From: Bacteroidales bacterium
Lineage (GTDB): Bacteria > Bacteroidota > Bacteroidia > Bacteroidales > UBA10428
Direction of reading: 5' to 3'
Assembly (NCBI GenBank): GCA_016926235.1
Contig: JAFGOZ010000184.1
Location: 1 to 16,446, forward strand
Length of the DNA: 16,446 nt
Position numbers and translations under genes: made by a program
The notes under the pieces: model-generated
Told to the model about the DNA's origin: nothing
Databases searched by the model: none
Seen by the model: only the letters and a program-made list of their open reading frames with translations
Shown: in pieces, positions 7,542-16,446 of the stretch
Numbering within the stretch: position 1 is the first letter of the stretch
Layout of the letters: the number at the start of each line of letters is the position of its first letter

Positions 7542-8543
7542 TCAAATTCTACTAAAAATGATTGAAATTGTATTTAGCGAACCAAAATACTCGTTGGTAT
7601 AAGTGTAGGCTATTTTTAACATTTGATATTCTATAGTTGTACCAAATGATATTCTTTTAGAATAATCTGTAAATAACTCAAATTCTTTAATGTTTGATTG
7701 CATATTATAATGATTATAACCAGCAGAGAATGATATACCTTGATAATTTGCCAGATAATAACCAAAAGAAAACCCAGCATTCAAATATAACGGATGGTTT
7801 TCTTGCTGTTCAATATCAATAATGCTTAGTACTCTTATTTTATTGTTAAGTAAATGGTTATTGGTATATTGAATAGAAGCAGAAGTCAATGCATTGTTGC
7901 GCTCTATAATTTTTACTGATTCCTCATTCTGTCCTAAGTCTATTTTACTTGAGCCATAATACACTAAGTTTAAATCCAAATCTTTTAATAAGTGAAACGA
8001 CATGCCAAACCTTCCTCCGGCAAGTGGGGGATAATCATTCTTTATGTTTTGTCCACCATCAATCATTGAAGTTGAATAAAAAATAGAAAAACCAAGGTCA
8101 TATAATATTCCGGCTCTTGAAAGCGCAGAAAATACGGCAATATTCATATTATTAAATGTGCTTAAATAGTTCATGTATTCATCATATTGATCAATTGCCG
8201 CAATATCGTTATAGATTACACCTGCCGCAATACAATATTTTTTTAATCCTATTGGTAACGCTGCCGTAATATTTCCACACCTTTGATCAAAGATTTTAGG
8301 AATAAAATTATACGATAACTGGATAGAAGCATTTACAATGGTAGATAATCCTGTTGGATTATAAAATATCGCAGATGCTGATGGTAATACAGCAGATTGA
8401 CAATTACCAATTCCAATATATTCCGGTGATTGCGGTTGAAGAAGATATGCAGCGGCACCATGCGTTTCAATGAAATTGTCTTCTGCAGATAGTTTGGATA
8501 TGATTATTATAAGAAAGATTGTATTTAGAATCTTTTTTTTCAT
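7542..8543 (-). CDS. PorV/UPF0164-like outer-membrane beta-barrel protein
   Basis: 333 residues. Signal peptide 1-20 (ending SKLSA). Residues 44-67 hold the family hallmark: a GIGNCQSAVLPSASAIFYNP stretch followed by TGLS, matching the A-x-A-x-[FY]-x-NPAGL pattern of PorV/PorQ-type proteins. The rest alternates polar and hydrophobic residues as in a barrel, with Gly/Tyr-rich strands (LNAGFSFGYYLANYQGISFS, RISFGTTIEYQMLKIAYTYT). PorV in the type IX secretion system carries proteins with a C-terminal sorting domain from the translocon to the attachment machinery. The gene directly upstream encodes such a cargo, so a dedicated shuttle or partner is a fair inference. The ATG follows the giant gene's TAG with no gap, and AGGA within the end of that gene can serve as ribosome binding site, so translation is probably coupled. 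Confidence 0.83.
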   Translation of the reverse strand: MKKKILNTIFLIIIISKLSAEDNFIETHGAAAYLLQPQSPEYIGIGNCQSAVLPSASAIFYNPTGLSTIVNASIQLSYNFIPKIFDQRCGNITAALPIGLKKYCIAAGVIYNDIAAIDQYDEYMNYLSTFNNMNIAVFSALSRAGILYDLGFSIFYSTSMIDGGQNIKNDYPPLAGGRFGMSFHLLKDLDLNLVYYGSSKIDLGQNEESVKIIERNNALTSASIQYTNNHLLNNKIRVLSIIDIEQQENHPLYLNAGFSFGYYLANYQGISFSAGYNHYNMQSNIKEFELFTDYSKRISFGTTIEYQMLKIAYTYTNEYFGSLNTISIIFSRI

Positions 8544-11500
8544 CTAGTTCCTGATAAATATTTTTGTCATTCGATATTTATTATTAATAAGATCATCACC
8601 AATTTTTATAAAGGCAAAGTACACTCCTGATGCAAGATAATTGTTATTCATATCTTTACCATCCCAGAATAACTCTGTGTGTATTCCTGGCTGTGTAAGT
8701 GTTGATCCTTCATCAATTTTCTGCATAAACACAGGTTGTCGCGAAGCATCTAAAATCACTAAGTAAATTGGTTCTATAACTTGCTCATTTAACACATATC
8801 GAAAACGTGTTTCACCTAATACAGCATTAAATGGGTTAGGATAATTAAAGAATTCCTTTGACAAAATATGTTTACTCATGTCGATTTTATAACCGGTTTG
8901 TCCCCTAATAATATTGCCCGCTCTATCGGAAATATGTGTTGATATAGTAATTCCATCAATAATATCAATATGATTCTCTTTAACTATATCCTTAAATGTA
9001 AAGTGAGGGATTGATATAGGAGAATAATTAAAATTTACATCTACTCCAAGATTCGAAAACATATCGCTACTCGTAACTTCTATTGGTTCCCATATAATAG
9101 TCGTATCAAAAGGAACATTTGTAGAAATCGTATCCATGCTATATATATATGGGAATAATTCAAAATTGTTCAATACTGAGCATATAGTATCAGAAAATGC
9201 TACTTTAATTGAATCTCCGTTTGATGATAAATAAATATTGTCTGAAATAAATGTTTTAAAGGTATCATTTAGTGATACAGTATGCCCCCATTTACTATTT
9301 TTTGCAGTTCCTGGTAATGGATAAAAGATAACCGTATCAGGCGCTTCAGTATCTAAAATAAATTGCCTATAAATTGGAATACCAGGGTACGAAGAGACTT
9401 GTGGTTTTATCTTAATCTGATATATTCCATCGTCGAATTGATTCTTTGAAAAATCAAGTGTATCATTTAATTGTGTACCATTTTGTTCATTTATTCTATT
9501 AAGTAATATACAATTCATTAAGCCTAATTTCCCCCAAATGTCACTGAGTGAATCACAATTAACAATTAATGCATCTGTAGTATTAAAAAACCAATCATTC
9601 GGTAAAAGTGAATCATTTTTTGAACAAAAAAGCATATCAGGATTTCGATTGTTAGAAAAGACTGACATATCTTTAAAATCGCGATGCAATATTTGATCGG
9701 CAAATAGTATTCGTTCTGAATTTGGAGATTTACTTTTTAATTTCTCACCAGAAGAGAATTTTTGCCTTGGTAAAATAGATTTCTGATACCATTTATTTAT
9801 TTCATAAATATCATTATCTTCAAGCAAAATACCAACTTCAACGCCTAAGTCAGATACATTTACCTGGAAATGTCCAGATTTATTATTGATTGAATATGGT
9901 TCAGCATATACTCGAAAATCACTGGAATCAATTGTAGCACTATTATTATTAATGACACCGGGATTAAAATGAGCCTTTGATATTATTGATGTAATCTTTG
10001 AGATACTATTTATTGTTTCAAAATGTGGTTTCTTAACATAAAAAGGCAATTGATATGAAAATGAACTATCACTTAAAAATACTGAGTTTTTATGAACACC
10101 ATCATTTGTACTTATTAATAAATATATCTCGCCACTGACTGAATTCGAATTGAAAATCGATTGTTTGTGATTGAATTCAATCGCAATTGAATCGCCCTTC
10201 GCGAAAGGATTTAAAATGGTAATACTGTCAGAAAAGAAATCGGTCGATGTGTCCGTTGGTAACTTCATTTGAAAATTATTATCAGAGAGATTGAGTATAA
10301 ATACACGATTATTCAATAAAACCTTTTCACCTGTATCAGAATTGAAAGTAATTAGGCATTTTTGTGTCATCGGTTCATATCTCATATCCGGATTTAATGT
10401 GAATTCTTCAAATCCGATTTCCAATTGGCCAACATTAATAAAATTATCTGAGCTATCAACAATGTTATACTTATTTTCTGAGAAGTAAGGTTCAGTATAT
10501 TCTAATCTTACTCTTATCGGTTCTTTCGAAATACTGTTGAAAGGCAGAAAATATAAAGAATCAAGTACAATTTGATCTTCAAAGACATAATCAGGTAATT
10601 TAATCTTAGATTTGATATCACTGACGACCAGTGAATTATTAATTTTAGTGGGATCCCAGGAATACGATGTATTTGAGAATGATATATACCAGTCATATTC
10701 TGATAAATTCAAAGTTTTAACGATATTATCTTCATTTATAATAATACTTGGTAATGCTAAATATTCACCTGTATCATGAATTTCATACACTCTATTTGTA
10801 TCTAAGATAATTGATGGGGCACCGATCGCCATGATTAAATCATTTCTTAGAATAAATGACTTATTATATCCATCCAGGATACAGCACAAATTATCATAAG
10901 ACGATTCAATTAAATTCTTAACATATAGACTATCAATTGCAATTGGCTGGTCAAGGGAAAGTGTATCTATGTCAATTTGTAAAATTTTATCAGAAATAAG
11001 TTCTGCTTTATAATTATTTTCCAGATTTCCAATTCTGACATTCAATGAATCTTTGATTTTCTCACTATCCCAGATTGCTGGTAAATACTTATGAGTAGAT
11101 GATGTTATTGGATCTTCAGGAATTACTAACCATATAACTGAACTCGGCGTTGGGTACTTGTGGTTCTCTTTTATCTCATATCCAGATTTAATTATTAATC
11201 CAGGCAATCTTTTACTTTTCTCCTTGTCCATTTTGATAAATGTCATGCTTGCAGTACTAGTTGTATCATATGTAAAAATAAATGGATTTATGTAAAGGTT
11301 CTTATTATCATAGGCCTGGGCTAATGTGTTATTGTCTAATTTGAGAATTATTGAATCGGAAATTGTGGTTATATTTCTCGAAGTTCGAACACGTAAACCA
11401 TTAATATATACTGTATCACTTGATGAAAAAGGTTTTCGAACTTTAAGTGAAAAAACAGTGTCATTATTAGCGGAATTAAATATAACTCTGTTATCAATAT

Positions 11501-14500
11501 TCATCCATGAATTAGAATTGTTAGGTGATGATAACTGAACATATTTCATCGTAGTGTCCCATTTTACTGAAGAATTCTTACTTAAATGGAATCTTAATAA
11601 TACATCAGTATCGAGGATTGGATTATAAGGGTCATCAGCTAACTGAAGACTGTCAATTTTGAAGGTGTTGTTTGGCACTAGATAGTAAGGATGTTCAAGT
11701 CCAATAGATGGAGCACTAATATATTTTGGAAAATCCTTATTTATAAATGGAGAATAATCTCTGTTTTTCAGAGAATATTGAAGCTTATATCCCTGGCCAG
11801 ATTTCGGTTTTATAAAGTCCATAACTTTTAGACCATATATCATTAAGGAATCATTTGGAGCAAAGTCACTTGATAGTACAAAAACAGCGACTTTTCCTTC
11901 TTCTTCCCAGAGTAAATCAGAAATACGATTAGAGTCTGTGGCGGTACCCGTCAACAAAAGTGAATCCAGATTACATGCACTTGTATCAAACCTCATTGAT
12001 ACCGTATCAGGTATATGTATTCGAATATTATATTCATGAGGACTGCTGGAATGTTCAATATTTGACCAGATCGCGGTGTATTCTGGATCATTTTTAATCT
12101 TAATCGCATTTAAAAACGTACTATTTTGATTATAAACAAAAACCTGTACTGAATCACTTCTTATTTCTGGTGATGCCACATAATATTCATCTGCAATCGT
12201 ATGTACTGTGAAATAATATTGATCATCCAACCCATTAAACGCTATATCAATTTTGGGAATTTGGGTTGATTTCAATTCATTTTGCCGATCTGATTTTTCA
12301 TTCGCAGATTGAATAAAATAAATATTACTAAGTACAATTTGTTCACGGTTTTCAAGATCACGATCAAACATTATTTTTAGGTATTTTTTTGAATCACCAA
12401 AGATTTTTGTTTTAGTTTTAACTGTGTCAATAGTGAGATCATCAGTCATAGACGATGAAACCTTAATGCGAGATAAACTATCTGAACACCATTCAATGGT
12501 TAATTCATCAGAGATTCGTAACGTAATACCATCCGATTGGGTAATGCATGCTATGGAGTCTTCTTGAATAATTATTTTATGCAATGTGTCAATTGCTCCC
12601 GGTTCTAATATAAATACATCATCGTACACTGGTAGGACCTTTGGGTCACCTACTCTGATTTCATTTGATGTGATACGCTGTACCTGCCCGATAGTATTTA
12701 AAGTTAAGTTTAATTTTGATGGCGGTAATACCTCATTAAATTTTCTAAACAGTGAACCATGAATATCTATTGATCCATCAATGTTTAAAAACGAATTTCG
12801 AATTTCGTTTATTGGAATTCTTAGATGTTTTCCGTAGACCTTGTCGGAGAAGTTTTGATTATTAATATTCCATTCAAAATTTACTGAATCACTGATTGTA
12901 ATTATCAACGTGTCAGTTGAAATATCTTCTATTTCTAGATAAGAGATTAATATTGTATCACTAATAATAATCTTCGTCGGTTCAATTCGTAAAGAAGTGT
13001 CTCCAATACTATAAGCAAATTCTCTGTTTAAATCAAAGTCAGGGTTAGAAAATATTAAACCTTTCTTTGTTGTATCAGTATAAGAATAATTATTATCTTC
13101 TTCATTTGCTGATATTGAAAACCTTGTCAAATTAAATACGTTATTAGAATTATTTAAATATATATTAGAAATACTAATTGAATCAGGATATTCAGCATGA
13201 TTCAATATTTCATTATACGCAAGGGACAATCGAATTAGGTTAGTTGAATCAAAAATAGTATAAGTACTTTCTTGAAAAGAATTTGGAGTACCATCGATAT
13301 AATAATCGAATTTTGCATTAGCAACATCAATTAATCCCATTGATCTGTTTTCTGGGAATTTTATTCTAAGTATAAGAGAATCATCAAGATATTCAAATAG
13401 ATTTGCTCCTGACAAATCATACTTAAAAATTATAGTGGGTAGTAGCATACCAATAGATTCATTTATTCCTTGGTTATCGGTAATATTTGTAAAGTACAAT
13501 TGATTTCGTGAAAGGTCAGGAATCAAATCACAGATTCCAATTAAACCGCCCTCATCATTTTTGGGAGCAAAATCATTATGATCAATAGAATGGTATTGAT
13601 CATGGACGGAAAGTGATAATGTATCAAAATCGATCGGATCGTTAAAATTAATAAGTCTTAGTCCGGATAGAATTAAAGTATCACCTAAGTTTAGTGAACT
13701 ATTCCAGTGTAACTGTATCGTTTTGCCACTATTTATATAGGAAATTGAATCCAATAAGTTTGATACTTGTGTATAAAATTTTAAATCACTAATGGAAACA
13801 GATTCATCAAATGTAAATCCTAAAGGTAATTGAATATTACAATTGAGATATGAATCAGTAATCGATACAGTGGAATCTTCAATATAGAATAAATCAGGTA
13901 GCGCTTCCTTATCATCGCCAACAAAATAAGTTCTGTTTTCGCTTAATACTATTTGTGGGTCACCGATTCGTAGTGAGTAGTCAGTGCTATCACTGTAAAA
14001 ACTTTTTTGTTCAACAACATTCAATAATATTTTAGTACTATCACTAATTCCTGAGAAATTCTTAAGGTCAAAACTAAAACTAAGCGTATCTCCTGCAGAT
14101 AAATCCCTATCAAAAAAGAGTTCAAGAGTTTTATTTAAATCCACAATTTTTACTGAATCAACATTTGATTGTGTGCTTAAATTAATGAAACTTGCTGAGT
14201 CGATAGTAGCATTAAAATCATCCAAATTAATTCTGAGATTATGCTTTGAAGTGATTGCTGCCTCAAGTGGATCCTCTTTGATTGTAATGATACCGATTGA
14301 TCGCGGATTGGGATCTTCCTTTCTATAGACATGATCATGGTCCAAATGTATCTTTGGATTCCCTATGCGGATTGTATTTTTTGTTGTATTAATTGGGTGA
14401 TTACGATCTGAGAATGAAAGACTGACTATATCACGCTTCATTGGATATTTAATATTTTTTATCTTAATTCCACTCAATTGAACTGAATCGGGAATTACTG

Positions 14501-16446
14501 AGTATATTAAATTCAAACAGCCGCTAGTCGAATCATATAAAGTGTAGTCTGGTGGATTAGGTGTAATTAAAACTTCATTAGGAAAAATATCCGATATATC
14601 TTCCAAATCTTTGGGAAAATAAATCTTTATTGTGTCAATATCCAATTGTCCTAATTTACCATCTTTTTTTATTTTAATTGGAAACATAAAATCTTCCAGT
14701 TGTGATGTCACAAAAACGGAGTTCTCAGATAAGGAAATCTGTGGTTGACCTGACCGAAGACAATGTTGACTTTGGAATTGATGCTGATAATGGGGATATA
14801 CTGTTTGGCTTCTGTTAACATACAGATCAAAGAATTCAAGGCTATCGTAATAAACAGAATTACTTGCATAACCAAGATTTCGTATGGTAATTCCTGAATT
14901 AATAGTATCAGATAAAATAATAGTTAAACTACTATCATTACTTGATTCAATATTGGCATTCCCAATTAAATTAATATTATTTGTATCAATCCATCCTGCA
15001 CCTGCATGAAGAACAATTTTAAGAGTATCTCCAGCATGCAAAAATGTATCTGAAGGACCATCAGTGATTCTTATTTCAGGTATTGGACGTGAGATATCAT
15101 TTATTGCAAAATTTTTATTACCTGAAATATTGACATTAGGCTGTCCGATTTTTATCTCTTTTGGATCGTGAATATGCCATCTCTTAGTCCAATTATTATT
15201 TCCACCTGCAAGGAAAGAGTAATTAAAATGGATAGTTGTATCTGTAGCAGTAGTATCATTAAAATCTGAAATAAAAAGATTTTTAATAGTGATTGTATCC
15301 AATATACTGTAACCAGAAAGATCATCGGGTGCTAGAGTTATTTCAAGAATATTTGAATTAGAATTACTCTCTATCACTTCAATTGTAGATTCTAATCTTA
15401 CATCATTTATTAAAACAGAGATTTTATTTTGGTCCTCCCATTTTAATGATGAATCACCATCATTAATATATGGCAATTTAATATATATCGAATTTGCGAA
15501 AGTACCTAAGGACGGAGATTTTCCATTCTCAGTAATTCTAATGTCTTTTGTAATAGATGTAGTGTTATGAAATATGAATTTATTATCTTCTAGAGATGTA
15601 ATGGTACAATGACTTACTTGTATCGAATCAATCGATTGGCTATTGTATTCTTGAACTCGATTTCCATCCTTACCTGTAATATCTAACAGCAGCGGCAAAG
15701 GATATGACAAATCGGTCACATTGAAATCTATATTTGATAATTGTACGCTATTTGTAAAATCTTCATTAAGAACAAATACACAATTCTTTTTATCACTTTT
15801 TGTAGAATCAATATTTATAGTTGAGGGGTAAGAAGCCCATTTAACTCCCAATGCATCAGGTATCCGGATAAAAACCGAATCCCCTTCCTTGAGAAAATCC
15901 TGATTACCTCCCTCAAATAATCTCATTGAAACTGAATTCCATAATGAATCCGGGGTAAAGATAAAATGTGGTTCAATTTCAAATTCCAAATACGGCTTCC
16001 CTATCATAATCCTCTTTTTATCATTAACAGACTGTTTTTGGATTGTTAAATATGGAATACCGTTTTCCTGAGTATTTTTTAAGGTAATTTCAAACCATTT
16101 TATCTTCAAAGTATCGGTTTCAGCCCAATCACGATCCAATTGAAATTCGACGGTCTTTAATGAATTATTGATAATGATGTTAATGCCTGTTTTTATCAAT
16201 CCTTCGTTTGATGTAAAATCGACATTATGAATACTATCAACAACGTTATCAGGAAATGTGATTTTAATTGTATCATCATTAATAAAATATCCACCCAATT
16301 GACCATTAATAATATTCATTGGATATAAATATCGGTGACTATCTGAATATATAAATTTATGGTCTCTGCTTGAGGCAATGGAAGGATTGCCAACCCGAAC
16401 TCCATAGATATCCGCCAGCGGAAAAGCACTATTGTATCCAACACCA
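8544..16446 (-). CDS. Giant tandem-repeat surface protein with type IX/FlgD-like C-terminal domain (5' end outside window)
   Basis: At least 2633 residues: the frame stays open past the ATG at 16319 to the right edge, and residues before that Met (YGVRVGNPSI...) continue the repeat pattern, so that Met is internal. From the right edge to about 10000 the protein is a row of about 16 diverged units. Each has an anchor like IRIGDPQI, an acidic I-x-I-x-E/D strand, a D-S/T-L-x-I-x-I-P strand often ending in Trp, and a closing GDTL-x-I-x-x-L-x-I-x-N-F strand pair. The predicted structure is all-beta, rich in Ser, Asp, Asn and Ile. After a unique stretch (about 9990-9480) comes an Ig-like region (RQFILDTEAPDTVIFYPLPG; SDRAGN), then the sorting domain. 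I do not recognise the repeat family. A fibrous adhesin or surface-layer-like role is inference. It is probably first or early in the operon as seen. Confidence 0.9.
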   Translation of the reverse strand, partial: GVGYNSAFPLADIYGVRVGNPSIASSRDHKFIYSDSHRYLYPMNIINGQLGGYFINDDTIKITFPDNVVDSIHNVDFTSNEGLIKTGINIIINNSLKTVEFQLDRDWAETDTLKIKWFEITLKNTQENGIPYLTIQKQSVNDKKRIMIGKPYLEFEIEPHFIFTPDSLWNSVSMRLFEGGNQDFLKEGDSVFIRIPDALGVKWASYPSTINIDSTKSDKKNCVFVLNEDFTNSVQLSNIDFNVTDLSYPLPLLLDITGKDGNRVQEYNSQSIDSIQVSHCTITSLEDNKFIFHNTTSITKDIRITENGKSPSLGTFANSIYIKLPYINDGDSSLKWEDQNKISVLINDVRLESTIEVIESNSNSNILEITLAPDDLSGYSILDTITIKNLFISDFNDTTATDTTIHFNYSFLAGGNNNWTKRWHIHDPKEIKIGQPNVNISGNKNFAINDISRPIPEIRITDGPSDTFLHAGDTLKIVLHAGAGWIDTNNINLIGNANIESSNDSSLTIILSDTINSGITIRNLGYASNSVYYDSLEFFDLYVNRSQTVYPHYQHQFQSQHCLRSGQPQISLSENSVFVTSQLEDFMFPIKIKKDGKLGQLDIDTIKIYFPKDLEDISDIFPNEVLITPNPPDYTLYDSTSGCLNLIYSVIPDSVQLSGIKIKNIKYPMKRDIVSLSFSDRNHPINTTKNTIRIGNPKIHLDHDHVYRKEDPNPRSIGIITIKEDPLEAAITSKHNLRINLDDFNATIDSASFINLSTQSNVDSVKIVDLNKTLELFFDRDLSAGDTLSFSFDLKNFSGISDSTKILLNVVEQKSFYSDSTDYSLRIGDPQIVLSENRTYFVGDDKEALPDLFYIEDSTVSITDSYLNCNIQLPLGFTFDESVSISDLKFYTQVSNLLDSISYINSGKTIQLHWNSSLNLGDTLILSGLRLINFNDPIDFDTLSLSVHDQYHSIDHNDFAPKNDEGGLIGICDLIPDLSRNQLYFTNITDNQGINESIGMLLPTIIFKYDLSGANLFEYLDDSLILRIKFPENRSMGLIDVANAKFDYYIDGTPNSFQESTYTIFDSTNLIRLSLAYNEILNHAEYPDSISISNIYLNNSNNVFNLTRFSISANEEDNNYSYTDTTKKGLIFSNPDFDLNREFAYSIGDTSLRIEPTKIIISDTILISYLEIEDISTDTLIITISDSVNFEWNINNQNFSDKVYGKHLRIPINEIRNSFLNIDGSIDIHGSLFRKFNEVLPPSKLNLTLNTIGQVQRITSNEIRVGDPKVLPVYDDVFILEPGAIDTLHKIIIQEDSIACITQSDGITLRISDELTIEWCSDSLSRIKVSSSMTDDLTIDTVKTKTKIFGDSKKYLKIMFDRDLENREQIVLSNIYFIQSANEKSDRQNELKSTQIPKIDIAFNGLDDQYYFTVHTIADEYYVASPEIRSDSVQVFVYNQNSTFLNAIKIKNDPEYTAIWSNIEHSSSPHEYNIRIHIPDTVSMRFDTSACNLDSLLLTGTATDSNRISDLLWEEEGKVAVFVLSSDFAPNDSLMIYGLKVMDFIKPKSGQGYKLQYSLKNRDYSPFINKDFPKYISAPSIGLEHPYYLVPNNTFKIDSLQLADDPYNPILDTDVLLRFHLSKNSSVKWDTTMKYVQLSSPNNSNSWMNIDNRVIFNSANNDTVFSLKVRKPFSSSDTVYINGLRVRTSRNITTISDSIILKLDNNTLAQAYDNKNLYINPFIFTYDTTSTASMTFIKMDKEKSKRLPGLIIKSGYEIKENHKYPTPSSVIWLVIPEDPITSSTHKYLPAIWDSEKIKDSLNVRIGNLENNYKAELISDKILQIDIDTLSLDQPIAIDSLYVKNLIESSYDNLCCILDGYNKSFILRNDLIMAIGAPSIILDTNRVYEIHDTGEYLALPSIIINEDNIVKTLNLSEYDWYISFSNTSYSWDPTKINNSLVVSDIKSKIKLPDYVFEDQIVLDSLYFLPFNSISKEPIRVRLEYTEPYFSENKYNIVDSSDNFINVGQLEIGFEEFTLNPDMRYEPMTQKCLITFNSDTGEKVLLNNRVFILNLSDNNFQMKLPTDTSTDFFSDSITILNPFAKGDSIAIEFNHKQSIFNSNSVSGEIYLLISTNDGVHKNSVFLSDSSFSYQLPFYVKKPHFETINSISKITSIISKAHFNPGVINNNSATIDSSDFRVYAEPYSINNKSGHFQVNVSDLGVEVGILLEDNDIYEINKWYQKSILPRQKFSSGEKLKSKSPNSERILFADQILHRDFKDMSVFSNNRNPDMLFCSKNDSLLPNDWFFNTTDALIVNCDSLSDIWGKLGLMNCILLNRINEQNGTQLNDTLDFSKNQFDDGIYQIKIKPQVSSYPGIPIYRQFILDTEAPDTVIFYPLPGTAKNSKWGHTVSLNDTFKTFISDNIYLSSNGDSIKVAFSDTICSVLNNFELFPYIYSMDTISTNVPFDTTIIWEPIEVTSSDMFSNLGVDVNFNYSPISIPHFTFKDIVKENHIDIIDGITISTHISDRAGNIIRGQTGYKIDMSKHILSKEFFNYPNPFNAVLGETRFRYVLNEQVIEPIYLVILDASRQPVFMQKIDEGSTLTQPGIHTELFWDGKDMNNNYLASGVYFAFIKIGDDLINNKYRMTKIFIRN
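8547..8846 (-). other. C-terminal sorting domain (T9SS/FlgD-Ig-like) of the giant protein
   Basis: The last 100 residues begin NYPNPFNAVLGETRFRYVL and continue through a VILDASRQPVF strand, ELFWDGKDMNNNYLASGVYF, and KYRMTKIFIRN at the end. This is the standard order of the FlgD-Ig/type IX C-terminal domain found on secreted proteins of the FCB group. It implies export by signal peptide (outside the window) and then surface attachment or release. Confidence 0.88.
10000..16400 (-). repeat. About 16 diverged tandem beta units in the giant protein
   Basis: Anchor motifs lie near 16390 (VRVGNPSI), 16000 (IMIGKPYL), 15615, 15145 (IKIGQPNV), 14745 (LRSGQPQI), 14360 (IRIGNPKI), 13960 (LRIGDPQI), 13530, 13045 (LIFSNPDF), 12650 (IRVGDPKV), 12175 (YVASPEI), 11710 (YISAPSI), 11280 (LYINPFIF), 10820 (MAIGAPSI), 10425 (INVGQLEI) and 10035 (YVKKPHF). 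Spacing is 385-485 bases, or about 128-162 residues. Anchors near 15615, 13530, 12175, 11280 and 10035 are weak. I noticed no long DNA-level identity between units, so the duplication looks old. Confidence 0.75.

Noticed and set aside
12791..12808. Near-palindrome ACGAATTTCGAATTTCGT as an operator
   Set aside because: It is imperfect, lies deep inside the giant coding sequence, and is explained by ordinary codons.
1..16446. CRISPR array, insertion sequence, phage or defence genes
   Set aside because: No short direct-repeat array with unique spacers, no transposase or integrase motif, and no nuclease or helicase gene is visible; the repeats found are protein-level units.

Overview
The window is AT-rich (roughly 25-30% GC in most lines) and carries nine genes, all on the minus strand, packed with gaps of 0 to about 43 bases. 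It reads as one long operon that enters at the right edge and leaves at the left edge. No stretch over 300 bases lacks a gene, and I see no tRNA, rRNA, CRISPR array, insertion sequence or phage gene.

The gene content points to the FCB group of bacteria (the Bacteroidota/Fibrobacterota/Marinimicrobia/Cloacimonadota/Ignavibacteriota assemblage). The marks are a C-terminal YPNPF-type surface-sorting domain, a PorV-like outer-membrane protein, and the start of a FISUMP (Fibrobacter succinogenes major paralogous) domain. Several genes have good Shine-Dalgarno sequences (AAGGAGG, AGGAGG, GGAG), which argues against typical Bacteroidota and for a deeper FCB lineage such as Marinimicrobia. I cannot fix the genus.

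In transcription order (right to left): (1) a giant surface protein, 5' end outside the window, at least 2633 residues, built from about 16 diverged tandem units of about 130-160 residues, then an Ig-like region and a type IX secretion/FlgD-like C-terminal domain; (2) a PorV/UPF0164-like beta-barrel protein whose ATG directly follows the giant gene's stop; (3) an LPP20-type probable lipoprotein with a perfect ribosome binding site and much higher GC; (4) after a perfect 10-bp hairpin, a second LPP20-like exported protein; (5) an SH3b-M48 metallopeptidase; (6) an OmpA-family peptidoglycan-binding protein with a carboxypeptidase-regulatory-like domain; (7) an exported transglutaminase-like protein with a complete Cys-His-Asp triad and an N-terminal 11-residue repeat; (8) a small zinc-ribbon protein with four membrane segments; (9) a beta-propeller + LamG + FISUMP protein cut by the left edge.

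The products are almost all exported or envelope-located. A reasonable inference is a cell-surface module: a very large displayed protein with an outer-membrane partner, two LPP20 proteins, a wall anchor, a periplasmic protease and a transglutaminase-like enzyme. The repeat architecture of the giant protein and its fixed linkage to this set is the least familiar part of the window.
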